This document shows positions 9,399 to 17,204 of a DNA stretch of 64,000 nucleotides, piece after piece. The number at the start of each line of letters is the position of its first letter. Within the stretch, counting starts at the first letter, position 1. The position numbers and the translations under genes were made by a program. The stretch comes from Paractinoplanes lichenicola (GTDB taxonomy: Bacteria > Actinomycetota > Actinomycetes > Mycobacteriales > Micromonosporaceae), in NCBI RefSeq assembly GCF_016785085.1, contig NZ_JAENHO010000008.1, forward strand, positions 124,001-188,000, read 5' to 3'. The notes beneath the pieces are model-generated. The model had not been told where the DNA came from. It worked only from the letters and a program-made list of their open reading frames with translations, and searched no databases.

Positions 9399-10511
9399 GT
9401 GGTGGCGTACATCTCGGGGACTTTGCTCTTCCTGATCGGCATCTGCCTGTCGCTCGCGTGGCACGAGGCGGGGCACATGCTCGCCGCCCGCGCGTTCGGG
9501 ATGAAGGTGCGGCGGTTCTTCGTGGGGCGGGGCCCGACGGTGTTCTCGTTCCGGCGCGGCGAGACCGAATACGGGTTGAAGGCGTTGCCGATCGGCGGGT
9601 TCTGCGACATCGCCGGCCTGACCTCGCTCGACGAGCTCACCCCGGATGAACAACCGCGCGCGATGTGGCGCTACCCGACGTGGAAGCGCACGACGGTCAT
9701 GCTGGCCGGCCCGGTCATGCACGTGATCCTGGCCGGGGCGATCCTCTACGCGATGGCGCTCACCGTGGGCCTGCCCAACCTGCGGCCGGTCACCGAGCCG
9801 GTCGTCGCGAGCACGTCCTGCGTCGGCGCGGTCTGCCCGGCGGCCGAGGCCGGTCTGCGGGAGGGCGACCGGATCGAGTCGGTCGGCGGCACACCCACCC
9901 CGCGCTGGGCCGACGTGCTGACCACCGTACGGGCGGCTGACGGCCCGACCGCGCTGGTCGTGCGGCGCGGCGGTGAGACGCTGACCTTGACCGTCGACAT
10001 CGCACAGGGCCGGATGGGCGCCTCACCGCAGCCGCCACCGGCCTATGTGGAGGGTGGGCTGCCCGAGACGGTAGCGTTCACCGGCGACCTCCTCAAGAGC
10101 AGCATCAGCCAGCTCGCGGCTTTCCCCGAGCGGATCCCGGCCGTGATCAAGGCGATCGGTGGCGAACGTGAGGCGGACACCCCGATCAGCATGGTCGGCG
10201 CGAGCCGGCTCGGGGGAGAGGCGGTCGAGCGCGGCCTGTGGGCCACCTTCGTGCTGCTGCTGGTCAGCCTCAACCTGTTCCTGGCCGTGTTCAACCTGCT
10301 GCCGCTGCTCCCGCTCGACGGCGGTCACATCGCCGTGGTGTGGTTCGAGCGCGTCCGCGACTTCGTCCGCCGCCTGCGCGGCCGGCCGGCCGGTGGCCCG
10401 GTCGACTTCACCAGGCTTTTCCCGGCCACGATGGTGCTGATAGTCATCGGCGGGGCGGTGATGGCGTTGACCATCACCGCCGACATCGTCAATCCGATTC
10501 GCCTGCAGTAG
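9399..10511 (+). CDS. M50 family site-2 membrane metalloprotease (RseP/Rip-like)
   Basis: This 370-residue polytopic membrane protease resembles actinobacterial Rip proteins, which cleave anti-sigma factors within the membrane. The zinc motif HEAGH is at residues 22-26 in the first transmembrane helix. A PDZ-like domain follows (about residues 135-195, with PAAEAGLREGDRI). The second active-site helix carries FNLLPLLPLDGGH, with the Asp ligand near residue 307. I chose the GTG at 9399, which follows a TAGGAT -10 box by 7 nt and puts HExxH at the usual distance from the N-terminus. The ATG at 9342 would add 19 residues and overlap the SWIM start. The 3' end overlaps the convergent transporter gene by 23 nt. 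The usual ispC/ispG neighbours of Rip1 are absent, so this may be a secondary paralogue. Confidence 0.9.
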   Translation: MVAYISGTLLFLIGICLSLAWHEAGHMLAARAFGMKVRRFFVGRGPTVFSFRRGETEYGLKALPIGGFCDIAGLTSLDELTPDEQPRAMWRYPTWKRTTVMLAGPVMHVILAGAILYAMALTVGLPNLRPVTEPVVASTSCVGAVCPAAEAGLREGDRIESVGGTPTPRWADVLTTVRAADGPTALVVRRGGETLTLTVDIAQGRMGASPQPPPAYVEGGLPETVAFTGDLLKSSISQLAAFPERIPAVIKAIGGEREADTPISMVGASRLGGEAVERGLWATFVLLLVSLNLFLAVFNLLPLLPLDGGHIAVVWFERVRDFVRRLRGRPAGGPVDFTRLFPATMVLIVIGGAVMALTITADIVNPIRLQ

Positions 10512-12396
10512 GGGAGCCAGTAGGAGGGGATTCGGTGGAGGAAGGGTGGAACATCCGTTCCTCGTCCAATGCGGAGGTCTGCACCACCAGCACGTCACAA
10601 ACGGCATTTCGTACGACCCCGGCCGGCACCGAGCCGAGCAGCGCGCCCTGGCTGGCCCCCAGCCCGCGGTTGCCGACGACGATCAGGTTGGCCGGGTTGT
10701 TGCCGACCGTGTCGAGCAGCGCCTGGGCCGGATCGCCGCGCACCAGCAGCTGCTCGATGTAGCGGGCCCGCTCCCGGGTCAGCCCCGTGACCGACTTGCT
10801 CAGAGCCTCCCGGGCCACCTCGACGCCGCTGATGTCGCGGTGCAGGCCGGGCGCGCTGGCGGCGGGCTCGTCGGAGGCGTCGCGATAGGCGGTGACGACC
10901 ACGAGACGGGCCTGGGCCGCCTGCGCCACCTCGGCCGCGCGATCCACCGCGTACAGGGAAGTGGGTGTGCCGTCGGAACCGACAACGACGCGATCGTAGA
11001 CCGTGATGCTGCGCCGGCCACCGAGCGGGACGATCGGGGACTCGTCGGCCTCGTCGGGCGGGTTGACCCACAGCATGGCCACCGCGCCGATGCCCAGCAG
11101 CACCCCGGCCAGGATGATCGCGTTGCTGCCCTTGCCGTCCAGCCAGTGCTCGTAGATCCAGCCGAACGTGACCGTCTGCACCAGCATCGGCACCACGATC
11201 ATCATGTTCAGGATGCCCATGTAGACGCCGGTGCGCTTGGCCGGCACCATGCTGGCGACCATCAGGTAGGGCACGCCGACCGCGCTCGCCCAGAAGATGC
11301 CGACGCCGATCATCGGGACCAGCGCGACGTACTGGTTGTCGATGTGCGCGAGCCAGACCAGGGCCAGCGCGGCCAGGCCGAGGGCGAGGGCGTGCACCCG
11401 CTTGGCCCCGATCCGCTGGGCGAAGCCGACCAGGAACAAGGCCGAGACCATGGTGACGAAGTTGTAGGCGCCGTTCTGCAGGCCGCTCCACGCGATCGCG
11501 TCGTCCCAGGCCGGGCCGCCCTGCTCGGGGTTGGCGTTGAAGACCGTCTCGCCCAGGCTCACCGCCAGGAACTGCCAGTAGATGAACATGGCATACCACT
11601 GGAAGGCGAACACCACGCCGATCTTGTGCATGGCCACGGGCATCGAGCGCACGGCATCCGCGATTTCCCGTACGGCGGGTCCGAGTCCCCGCGGCGCGTT
11701 GGCCATCTCCTCGAGCTCGTCCTCCGAGGGCTTCAATTCCCTCGTACGGGCCATGGCCGTGAGGACCGTGAGCAGGATGCAGACGGTGCCGATCATGAAG
11801 CACGCGAACATCCAGTAGGGAACTCCGTTGCCCGCCTCGGTCTGCAGGGCCTCGACCTTCTGCAGCGCGAACAGCGACACGTTGGCCAGCACGGCCCCGG
11901 CGCCGGTGAACATGCTCTGGGTCAGGAAGCCGCGCGCCAGTTGTGACTTGGGCAGCCGGTCCGAGATGAACGCCCGGTACGGCTCCATCGAGGTGTTGTT
12001 GCCCGCGTCGAGCAGCCAGAAGCAGATCACGCCGAGCCAGAGCACGCCGACGAACGGGAACAGGAACAGGATGATCGCGCACAGGATCGAGCCGGCCACG
12101 ATGAACGGTCGCCGCCGGCCGAACCGGGGATGCCAGGTGCGGTCGCTGATCGCGCCGATCAGGGGCTGGATGATCAGACCGGTGACCGGCCCGGCCAGGT
12201 TGAGGATCGGCAGCTGTTCCGGGTTCGCGCCGATCAGCAGGAACAGCGGGTTCACCGCGGACTGGGTGAGCCCGAAGCTGAACTGGACCCCGAAGAAGCC
12301 GAGGTTCATCATCAGCAGCGCGGGCCCGGTCATCAGCGGTTTGTGCTCGGCCGCCCCGGGTCCCGTCGTCACTGTGTCCGACGTCGTGGTGGTCAT
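10489..12396 (-). CDS. MFS sugar-type transporter fused to a C-terminal universal stress (UspA) domain
   Basis: This is a 635-residue fusion protein. Residues 1-450 are a 12-helix major facilitator resembling the SLC45/glycoside-pentoside-hexuronide sugar carriers, with the RFGRRRPFI loop between helices 2 and 3. Residues 462-605 are a complete UspA domain with the nucleotide-loop motif G-x2-G-x9-G-S (GNRG...GS). An acidic linker (DEADESP) joins them and no stop or frameshift intervenes. The ATG has a GAAGGGGG ribosome site. A 14-bp palindrome of CRP/FNR type lies 19 bp upstream of the start. The substrate is unknown. The Usp domain could gate transport by ATP binding, which is an inference. 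The gene is divergent from a free universal stress gene. Confidence 0.9.
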   Translation of the reverse strand: MTTTTSDTVTTGPGAAEHKPLMTGPALLMMNLGFFGVQFSFGLTQSAVNPLFLLIGANPEQLPILNLAGPVTGLIIQPLIGAISDRTWHPRFGRRRPFIVAGSILCAIILFLFPFVGVLWLGVICFWLLDAGNNTSMEPYRAFISDRLPKSQLARGFLTQSMFTGAGAVLANVSLFALQKVEALQTEAGNGVPYWMFACFMIGTVCILLTVLTAMARTRELKPSEDELEEMANAPRGLGPAVREIADAVRSMPVAMHKIGVVFAFQWYAMFIYWQFLAVSLGETVFNANPEQGGPAWDDAIAWSGLQNGAYNFVTMVSALFLVGFAQRIGAKRVHALALGLAALALVWLAHIDNQYVALVPMIGVGIFWASAVGVPYLMVASMVPAKRTGVYMGILNMMIVVPMLVQTVTFGWIYEHWLDGKGSNAIILAGVLLGIGAVAMLWVNPPDEADESPIVPLGGRRSITVYDRVVVGSDGTPTSLYAVDRAAEVAQAAQARLVVVTAYRDASDEPAASAPGLHRDISGVEVAREALSKSVTGLTRERARYIEQLLVRGDPAQALLDTVGNNPANLIVVGNRGLGASQGALLGSVPAGVVRNAVCDVLVVQTSALDEERMFHPSSTESPPTGSPTAGESD

Positions 12397-12415
12397 GGGC
12401 GAACCCCCTTCGACC

Positions 12416-12429
12416 GTGATCTAGATCAC
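12416..12429. promoter_or_regulatory. CRP/FNR-type palindromic operator
   Basis: GTGATCTAGATCAC is a perfect 14-bp palindrome. With its flanks it reads CGTGA-N6-TCACA, one base from the CRP consensus TGTGA-N6-TCACA. It lies 20 nt before the transporter-Usp start codon and 124 nt before the divergent universal stress gene, so it could control either. The fit is visual, and the regulator is not in the window. Confidence 0.55.
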
Positions 12430-12516
12430 ACTTGCCTCGACGCTAAACCGATCCGACCGGCCTCGCAAGCAGAGATGTCGATACATGCAGCTGACTGCCG
12501 TTTCCCGGCCGCGGCG

Positions 12517-12546
12517 TTGCCGGGCGTACGGCGCCGGGCCTGTAAT
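12517..12546 (+). promoter_or_regulatory. Promoter of the universal stress gene
   Basis: TTGCCG (12517-12522), an 18-bp spacer and TGTAAT (12541-12546) form a sigma70-like promoter. The -10 box ends 6 nt before the ATG at 12553, which implies a leaderless transcript. Confidence 0.45.
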
Positions 12547-12552
12547 GGGCGC

Positions 12553-12984
12553 ATGAGCACATGGACGACGATCGTTGTCGGCGTCGATGGGTCACCCGGC
12601 AGTCGCAAGGCCCTGACCTGGGCCGCGGCCGAGGCGGCGGACCACGGCGCCGACCTGCTCGTGCTGAACGTGTGGGAGCACACGCTGCTGCCACCGGCGG
12701 GCGGGCCCAGCGTTTCCGAGCACGCGGTGGCCGAGCCGAGTCAGGCCACCACCGAGGAGCTGCTCCAGGTGATCAAGGAGGAGCTCGGGGAGGATCCGCC
12801 GGTGCCCGTGCAGGCGCAGGTCCGGCAGGGCCGCCCGGCGAAGATCCTGATCGACGAGTCGGCGGGCAAGGACCTGCTCGTGGTCGGGCATCGCGGGCAC
12901 GGCGGCTTCGCGGGACTGGTGCTCGGCTCGGTCAGCCAGCACGTCGCCGCGTACGCGAAATGCCCTGTGACTGTCGTGCGTTAG
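12553..12984 (+). CDS. Universal stress protein (UspA family)
   Basis: This is a 143-residue single-domain Usp protein. It begins with a VVGVDGSPGSRKAL strand-loop and ends with the ATP-binding motif G-x2-G-x9-G-S (GHRG...GS) and a VTVVR strand. That motif indicates the ATP-binding class, like the Rv2623-type proteins of mycobacteria. Such proteins act in the cytoplasm as stress and dormancy modulators. The TGTAAT box 6 nt before the ATG suggests leaderless expression. The neighbouring divergent gene carries a Usp domain on a transporter, so both may belong to one stress response. The stop codon overlaps the convergent serpin stop by 3 nt. Confidence 0.93.
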   Translation: MSTWTTIVVGVDGSPGSRKALTWAAAEAADHGADLLVLNVWEHTLLPPAGGPSVSEHAVAEPSQATTEELLQVIKEELGEDPPVPVQAQVRQGRPAKILIDESAGKDLLVVGHRGHGGFAGLVLGSVSQHVAAYAKCPVTVVR

Positions 12985-14171
12985 CGCGGATCCCGTACGG
13001 CTCCGAGGAACACGATCGTGCCGGTCTCCCGGTCCGAGATCGTGAACTGGAACGGGCGGTCGGCGCGGAACACGGCCGGGTTCACCTGGGCCGAGGTCGC
13101 CATGACTCCGCCCGTGACCCCGGCCGCCTCGGTGCCCTTCTCGTCGACCCGGATGTACGTCTTGTGATAGACCAGCTCGAGCCACCGGCCGTCGGGTGAC
13201 ATCGGCCGGAAGTTCGCCGTGCCCGCGTCGAACGCGCTTTTCAGGCCCAATTTCTGCAACGGCTCGTTGAGTTCGGCCTGCCAGCGCAGCTCGAACTTCG
13301 GCAGCGCGATGTCCTCGAACTCACGCGGGGCGAGGGCGCTGCTCAGGGACTGCCAATCGGCGGCGCCGGCCGTCTCGCCGCCCTCGGACAGGATGATTTC
13401 CATGCCGTAGCGCCCCTTCTCGCCGTACGGGAGACGCAACATGCGAAAGCCGTCGCGCTCGGCATAGTCGTAGCTGCCACCCGGGTGATGCATCGTCGGC
13501 ACGGTGACCGGCCCGGCCGGAGTGGTGAACCTCTCGTCGCGCGTGATCGAGAACTCGTTCTGCCACTTCCCGAGGAAATACACCGCATTGAGCAGTACGA
13601 GCACCGCCTGCGCGCTGGGCAGGCCGAGCTCGCGCGCGATGCCCGTGATCCGGCCGCCGGTGTTCTCGTCGACCCAGTCGTCGATCTTCTTGGCCGTGTC
13701 CGCCGAGCCCAGGTCGGCCTGCTCGACGGTGGCACCGAAGCTGCGCTTGACGAAATCGGTGTAATCGTCGGTGAGCGGGCCGTCGTTGTAGAGCGCGTCG
13801 GACACCGACAACGTCACATCCTCGGTGTCGGCCAGCTCACGGAGCAGCGCCCCGACCCGCTCGTCCTGACCCTCGCGCAGGCCCAGCACCCGGGCCAGCT
13901 CGGCCGCGGTGTCCCCGTCGGCGCCGGCCGACACCATGGCCAGCAGCACGGCGACCGACAGGGGCGAGGTGACCGTGTTCGTCTCTTTCCGATCGACCTC
14001 GCGGAACAGGTCGAAGCCGAACTTGTTGACGGCGCGGGCCACCGGGGCCGCGTCGGCCGCGACCAGCTCGACCTTGATCCGCGCGGCGTCACCGGGCGGG
14101 CCGGAGCTCCCGCAGGCGGCGGTGAGGAGCATTGCGCAGGCGACCGCGACGGCGGCACGAAGTCGGAACAC
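12981..14171 (-). CDS. Serpin-family protease inhibitor, lipoprotein
   Basis: This 396-residue protein has a lipoprotein signal peptide with lipobox LTAAC, so it is probably exported and lipid-anchored. The mature part is a full-length serpin: NKFGFDLFRE near the start, 'TVTSPLSVAVLLAMVSAGADG', 'LNAVYFLGKW' and the C-terminal 'RPFQFTISDRETGTIVFLGAVRDP'. The reactive-loop hinge reads EKGTEAAGV: Gly at P15, Thr at P14 and mostly small residues at P12-P9, compatible with an inhibitory serpin. The scissile bond lies within the segment GGVMATSAQV and cannot be assigned exactly. The start is GTG with a weak ribosome site. The target protease is unknown. The secreted M4 peptidase 3 kb away belongs to a class that serpins rarely inhibit. 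Confidence 0.92.
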   Translation of the reverse strand: MFRLRAAVAVACAMLLTAACGSSGPPGDAARIKVELVAADAAPVARAVNKFGFDLFREVDRKETNTVTSPLSVAVLLAMVSAGADGDTAAELARVLGLREGQDERVGALLRELADTEDVTLSVSDALYNDGPLTDDYTDFVKRSFGATVEQADLGSADTAKKIDDWVDENTGGRITGIARELGLPSAQAVLVLLNAVYFLGKWQNEFSITRDERFTTPAGPVTVPTMHHPGGSYDYAERDGFRMLRLPYGEKGRYGMEIILSEGGETAGAADWQSLSSALAPREFEDIALPKFELRWQAELNEPLQKLGLKSAFDAGTANFRPMSPDGRWLELVYHKTYIRVDEKGTEAAGVTGGVMATSAQVNPAVFRADRPFQFTISDRETGTIVFLGAVRDPR

Positions 14172-14336
14172 GCTGCTTGGACGCGTGCCGGCGGCCCCCG
14201 GTTCCGGCCCGAAATGCGGGGCTTGAGGCTTCTCCCATCGATGAGAACAAGCTCACCATCGGCCCTTCGGGTTTGGCCGTACGGGTCGTCGCGTGGTTAC
14301 CGTCGGCCCAGTCCCGCAGTCGCGGGCACCCCGGGC

Positions 14337-14493
14337 GGAACGCCGAATCCTGCCGCCGCCCGTGCGGAAACGAACCCAAGGCATGGAGCGGGGGACCCAC
14401 AAGTTCCTCGGCGCCGCTGTGCGCCTTTGGGGTGAAGCCGCGTGATGCGGCCGGGCAGCCCAGCCCGAACCCGACAGCTCACCTCGTAGGCGT
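14337..14493 (+). promoter_or_regulatory. c-di-AMP riboswitch (ydaO-yuaA class) upstream of rpf
   Basis: The leader of the rpf gene contains the conserved blocks of the ydaO class in order: CCGAATCCTGCCGCC near 14343, GGGGGACCCAC near 14390, GGGGTGAA near 14430, and the highly conserved 3' block with CCCGAACCCGACAGCTCACC followed by TCGTAGGCG, ending at 14492. The ribosome site GGAGG (14494-14498) directly abuts the 3' end. In Streptomyces the same arrangement controls rpfA, where c-di-AMP lowers expression. The 5' boundary is approximate. Bases 14172-14336 hold the divergent serpin/rpf promoter region, where I recognise no other element. Confidence 0.9.
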
Positions 14494-14508
14494 GGAGGTA
14501 GCTCTTTC

Positions 14509-15048
14509 ATGGCACAGATCGCAAAGAAGACCCGTGTCGCGCTCGGCCTGACGGTGGCGGGCGTAGCGGGCGCGGTGGGCCTGCTCGGTCCCGCGTCGCC
14601 GGCCCAGGCCGCGAGCGTGAACTGGGACGCCATCGCCAAGTGCGAGTCCGGCGGCAACTGGAGCATCAACACCGGCAACGGCTACTACGGTGGCCTGCAG
14701 TTCAGCCGGAGCACCTGGAAGGCGTACGGGGGAACGAAGTTCGCCTCGACCGCGAACAAGGCCACCAAGGCCGAGCAGATCAAGATCGCCGAGAAGGTGC
14801 TGAAGGGGCAGGGCATCGGCGCCTGGCCCACCTGCGGCAAGAAGGGCGGCACCCCGGCCAAGCCGGTCGCGAAGAAGCCGGCCGCGCCCGCTTCGGGTAA
14901 GCACTACGTCGTGCGCTCCGGCGACACGCTGGCCTCCATCGCGGCCAAGCAGCACGTCAAGGGCGGCTGGAAGGCCCTCTACAAGCTCAACAAGTCGGTG
15001 CTCAAGAGCCCCAGCCTGATCTTCCCCGGTCAGCGGCTCGCGCTCTGA
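14509..15048 (+). CDS. rpfA: Resuscitation-promoting factor, Rpf transglycosylase plus LysM
   Basis: This 179-residue secreted muralytic enzyme has a signal peptide of about 34 residues ending ASPAQA-A. The Rpf fold spans about residues 35-110, starting with VNWDAIAKCESGGNW. The catalytic Glu is residue 46, and the paired cysteines are C45 and the Cys in WPTCGKK. A Lys/Pro/Ala linker follows, then a LysM peptidoglycan-binding module from about residue 132 (YVVRSGDTLASIA). Rpf cleaves peptidoglycan glycan strands and promotes exit from dormancy or spore germination. GGAGG lies 10 nt upstream of the ATG and the c-di-AMP riboswitch precedes it. The symbol follows the Streptomyces rpfA arrangement (riboswitch and LysM). 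Confidence 0.95.
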   Translation: MAQIAKKTRVALGLTVAGVAGAVGLLGPASPAQAASVNWDAIAKCESGGNWSINTGNGYYGGLQFSRSTWKAYGGTKFASTANKATKAEQIKIAEKVLKGQGIGAWPTCGKKGGTPAKPVAKKPAAPASGKHYVVRSGDTLASIAAKQHVKGGWKALYKLNKSVLKSPSLIFPGQRLAL

Positions 15049-15056
15049 TCGTCGGT

Positions 15057-15095
15057 GCTGTCCATCCCTCGTGCTACCCATGAGGGATGGACAGC
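15057..15095 (+). repeat. 14-bp perfect inverted repeat spanning the patatin start codon
   Basis: GCTGTCCATCCCTC (15057-15070) and GAGGGATGGACAGC (15082-15095) are exact reverse complements around an 11-nt loop. The right arm contains the ATG of the next gene, and the loop holds a TACCCA that could be its -10 box. It may be the rpf terminator, an operator or a translational control hairpin. There is no U-tract. Confidence 0.7.
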
Positions 15096-15920
15096 GCTCT
15101 CGTTCTCGGGGCCGGCGGCATCACCGGCATCGCCTGGCACCTCGGCGTGCTCATCGGCCTGCGCTCGGAGGGCGTCGACCTGACCACTGCCGACCTGCTC
15201 GTCGGCACGTCGGCCGGCTCGGTCACGGGCACCCTGATCGCCACCGGCGCCGACCTGGCCGAGGCGCGCCACATCGAAGCCGGGCTGGGCGCCACCGACC
15301 CGCCGTTCCGGCCCGACTGGGAGCGTGGCACCCAGGCCTACGCCCTGCTGCACGACGAGGCCCGCGACCCGGCGTCGATCCGGGCCGGCGTGGGCGAACT
15401 GGCCGTGGCGGCCGAGGTGGTCGACGAGGAGTCCTATGTGGCCGCCCTGGCCCGCCGCCTCCCCGTGCACGACTGGCCCGCGCGCCCGCTGCTGATCACG
15501 GCCGTGAACACCGCGGGCGGCGATCCGGTGGTGTGGGACCGCACGTCGGGTGTGCCGTTGGACCGCGCCGTGGCGGCCAGCTGCGCCGTCCCTTGTGTCT
15601 TCCCGCCGGTGACCGTCAACGGCGGGCGCTACATGGACGGCGGGGTCCGGTCGGGCACCAACGCCGATCTTGCCGCGGGCGCGTCGCGCGTGATCGTCAT
15701 GGCACCCCTGGCCCCCGTACGCATCCACGGGGCGCCCGCGGGGGAGATCGAGGGGCTACGGCAGCGCTCGAAGGTCGCCCTGATCGCCCCGGACGAGGAG
15801 ACGCTGGCCGTGCTGGGGCCGAACCCGATGGACTCGACGCGCTGGGAACCGGTGATCGAGGCCGGGATCGCCCAGGGCCGCCGCCTGGCCCCCGAAGCCG
15901 CCACCGTCTGGCACAGCTGA
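15087..15920 (+). CDS. Patatin-like phospholipase/lipid acyl hydrolase
   Basis: This 277-residue protein has the patatin signature: the oxyanion loop GAGGITG at residues 8-14, nucleophile elbow GTSAG with Ser42, and DGG with Asp184 (RYMDGGVRSGTNADL). These form the Ser-Asp dyad of patatin-like phospholipases such as mycobacterial Rv1063c-type proteins. There is no signal peptide, so it probably acts on cytoplasmic-face or intracellular lipids. TACCCA lies 6 nt before the ATG, suggesting a leaderless message, and the start lies inside a perfect inverted repeat. The substrate cannot be deduced. About 50 bp separates its stop from the IS30 remnant. Confidence 0.92.
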   Translation: MDSALVLGAGGITGIAWHLGVLIGLRSEGVDLTTADLLVGTSAGSVTGTLIATGADLAEARHIEAGLGATDPPFRPDWERGTQAYALLHDEARDPASIRAGVGELAVAAEVVDEESYVAALARRLPVHDWPARPLLITAVNTAGGDPVVWDRTSGVPLDRAVAASCAVPCVFPPVTVNGGRYMDGGVRSGTNADLAAGASRVIVMAPLAPVRIHGAPAGEIEGLRQRSKVALIAPDEETLAVLGPNPMDSTRWEPVIEAGIAQGRRLAPEAATVWHS

Positions 15921-15969
15921 CCCCAGTCCTCAGCCCCGGCCCGCCGCAGCGCCCCCACCCAGGGCGGTT

Positions 15970-16854
15970 TCAGCCGGTCGTTGCAACACGGTCGGTGTCG
16001 AGGAGTTTAGTCAGGCGTTCAGCGGGAGTGTCCCAGCCCAAGGTCATGCGTGGGCGGCGCTTCATTTGCGCGGCGACGGCGGTGAGGTGTTCGGGGCTGT
16101 GCGGGTTGCCGAAGTAGACGGGCATGTCCGCAGCGAGGCTGAACTTGTGGTGTAACGCCATTTCGGCGCCTTGGTCCCAGGTCAACGACCGTCGCAGATG
16201 CTGGGGCAGGGTGGCGACGGTGGCCAGCAGGGCGTCGCCGACTTGTTCGGCGGTAGTGGGTGCTGCGTTCGACCAGGGTGCCGATCGCGGATTTGTGGTC
16301 CTTACCGACGATCAGGTCGCCTTCCCAATGCCCGGGGACCGCGCGGTCGTCGGCTTCGGCCGGGCGTTCGCTGATCATCACCATGGGTGAGGCAAACCGT
16401 TGCCGGCGCTGGCCGGGTTGGCGTTGGGGCCGGCGCACGGCCCGGCCGGTGCGTAACGCGACGGCCAGTTCACGGCGCAGACCGCCGCGGCCTGGACATA
16501 GATGGCCTGGTAGCTCGTCTCGTGGGACACGTGCCACTCACTTCGGTCGGGATAATGCCGACGCAGCCGGAAGCTGATCTGCTGCGGGCTGAGCCGGTCA
16601 CCGAGCATCGCCTGCACCGCATCGCGTAACACCGGACAGGCGGCCAGTTTGCGGGATTTCGGTCGTGGGATGCCGGGCCTTCTTTGCCGTCCGTGACCCT
16701 GATGCCGCCACTCATACCCGGTCCGGCGATCCACCCCGACCCGCCGACACGCCTCAGATGTACTCACACCCGCAGCCACAAGATCCAAATACGCCTGCCG
16801 CTGCACCGTCTTGGCCTCACCCGGCAACGACATCCTGGCCTGATCCTCGAACAC
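15970..16854 (-). pseudogene. Broken IS30-family transposase
   Basis: The reading frame is split over three frames. The N-terminal helix-turn-helix part (SEACRRVGVDRRTGYEWR) and the segment LSPQQISFRLRRHYPD are in one frame (16854 to about 16490). The first catalytic Asp region (PGHWEGDLIVGK, GTLVERSTHY) is in a second frame (about 16500-16190). The second Asp (TWDQGAEMALHHKF) and the C-terminus (TLGWDTPAERLTKLL) are in a third (to 15970). In addition, 'VYF' joins directly to 'HSPEHLTAV', which removes about 25 residues that in intact IS30 transposases include the third catalytic residue (the Glu of NENTNG). At least two frameshifts plus this deletion make it non-functional. The region codes for nothing else I can support. 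Confidence 0.9.
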
Positions 16855-16899
16855 CTGACAAACCCCTCGAACAAAATCAGGTGTTGCAACGATCGCTTG
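15971..16899 (-). mobile_element. Decayed IS30-family insertion sequence
   Basis: Imperfect terminal inverted repeats flank an IS30-type transposase relic. The left end holds CGGTCGTTGCAACAC (15975-15989) and the right end holds GTGTTGCAACGATCG (16881-16895). These match at 14 of 15 positions, or 16 of 19 when extended. I cannot define target duplications. The copy is inactive because its only transposase is broken. It is the only insertion sequence in the window. Confidence 0.8.
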
Positions 16900-17204
16900 A
16901 ACCCAAGCAGGGTGGGGACCCTATCGTGTCGCGCCTCGAGGCGGCTCGCTCTGTCCACAGGAGTGGCGGCTCCGGATCGGGCCCTCACAAGTTATCCACA
17001 GACCCGCACGCCACGTCCCACTCCGTGGACACGGTGGCCTCTGCCCGTTTTCGCCCTCTGAGCTGCCCCGGGACAAGCTGGACATCGACCGAACTAAATG
17101 GAAACTTAAGCTTTACACGTGTTTTCTCCCCGCCGGGCCCCGCGAAGTGTGAGGATCTCTCACATAGACAGACGTGGATGTCTGTATTCGTGGGGAGGAA
17201 ACAC
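16900..17204 (+). other. Upstream region of the M4 protease gene
   Basis: About 300 bp without a gene lies between the IS30 relic and the metalloprotease. It is less GC-rich near 17095-17120 (AAACTTAAGCTTTACACG), a plausible promoter. The transcribed leader holds two short inverted repeats, TGTGAG/CTCACA (17148-17164) and ACAGAC/GTCTGT (17168-17185), just before the ribosome site GGGGAGGA (17192-17199). I cannot assign a regulator. Confidence 0.4.
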
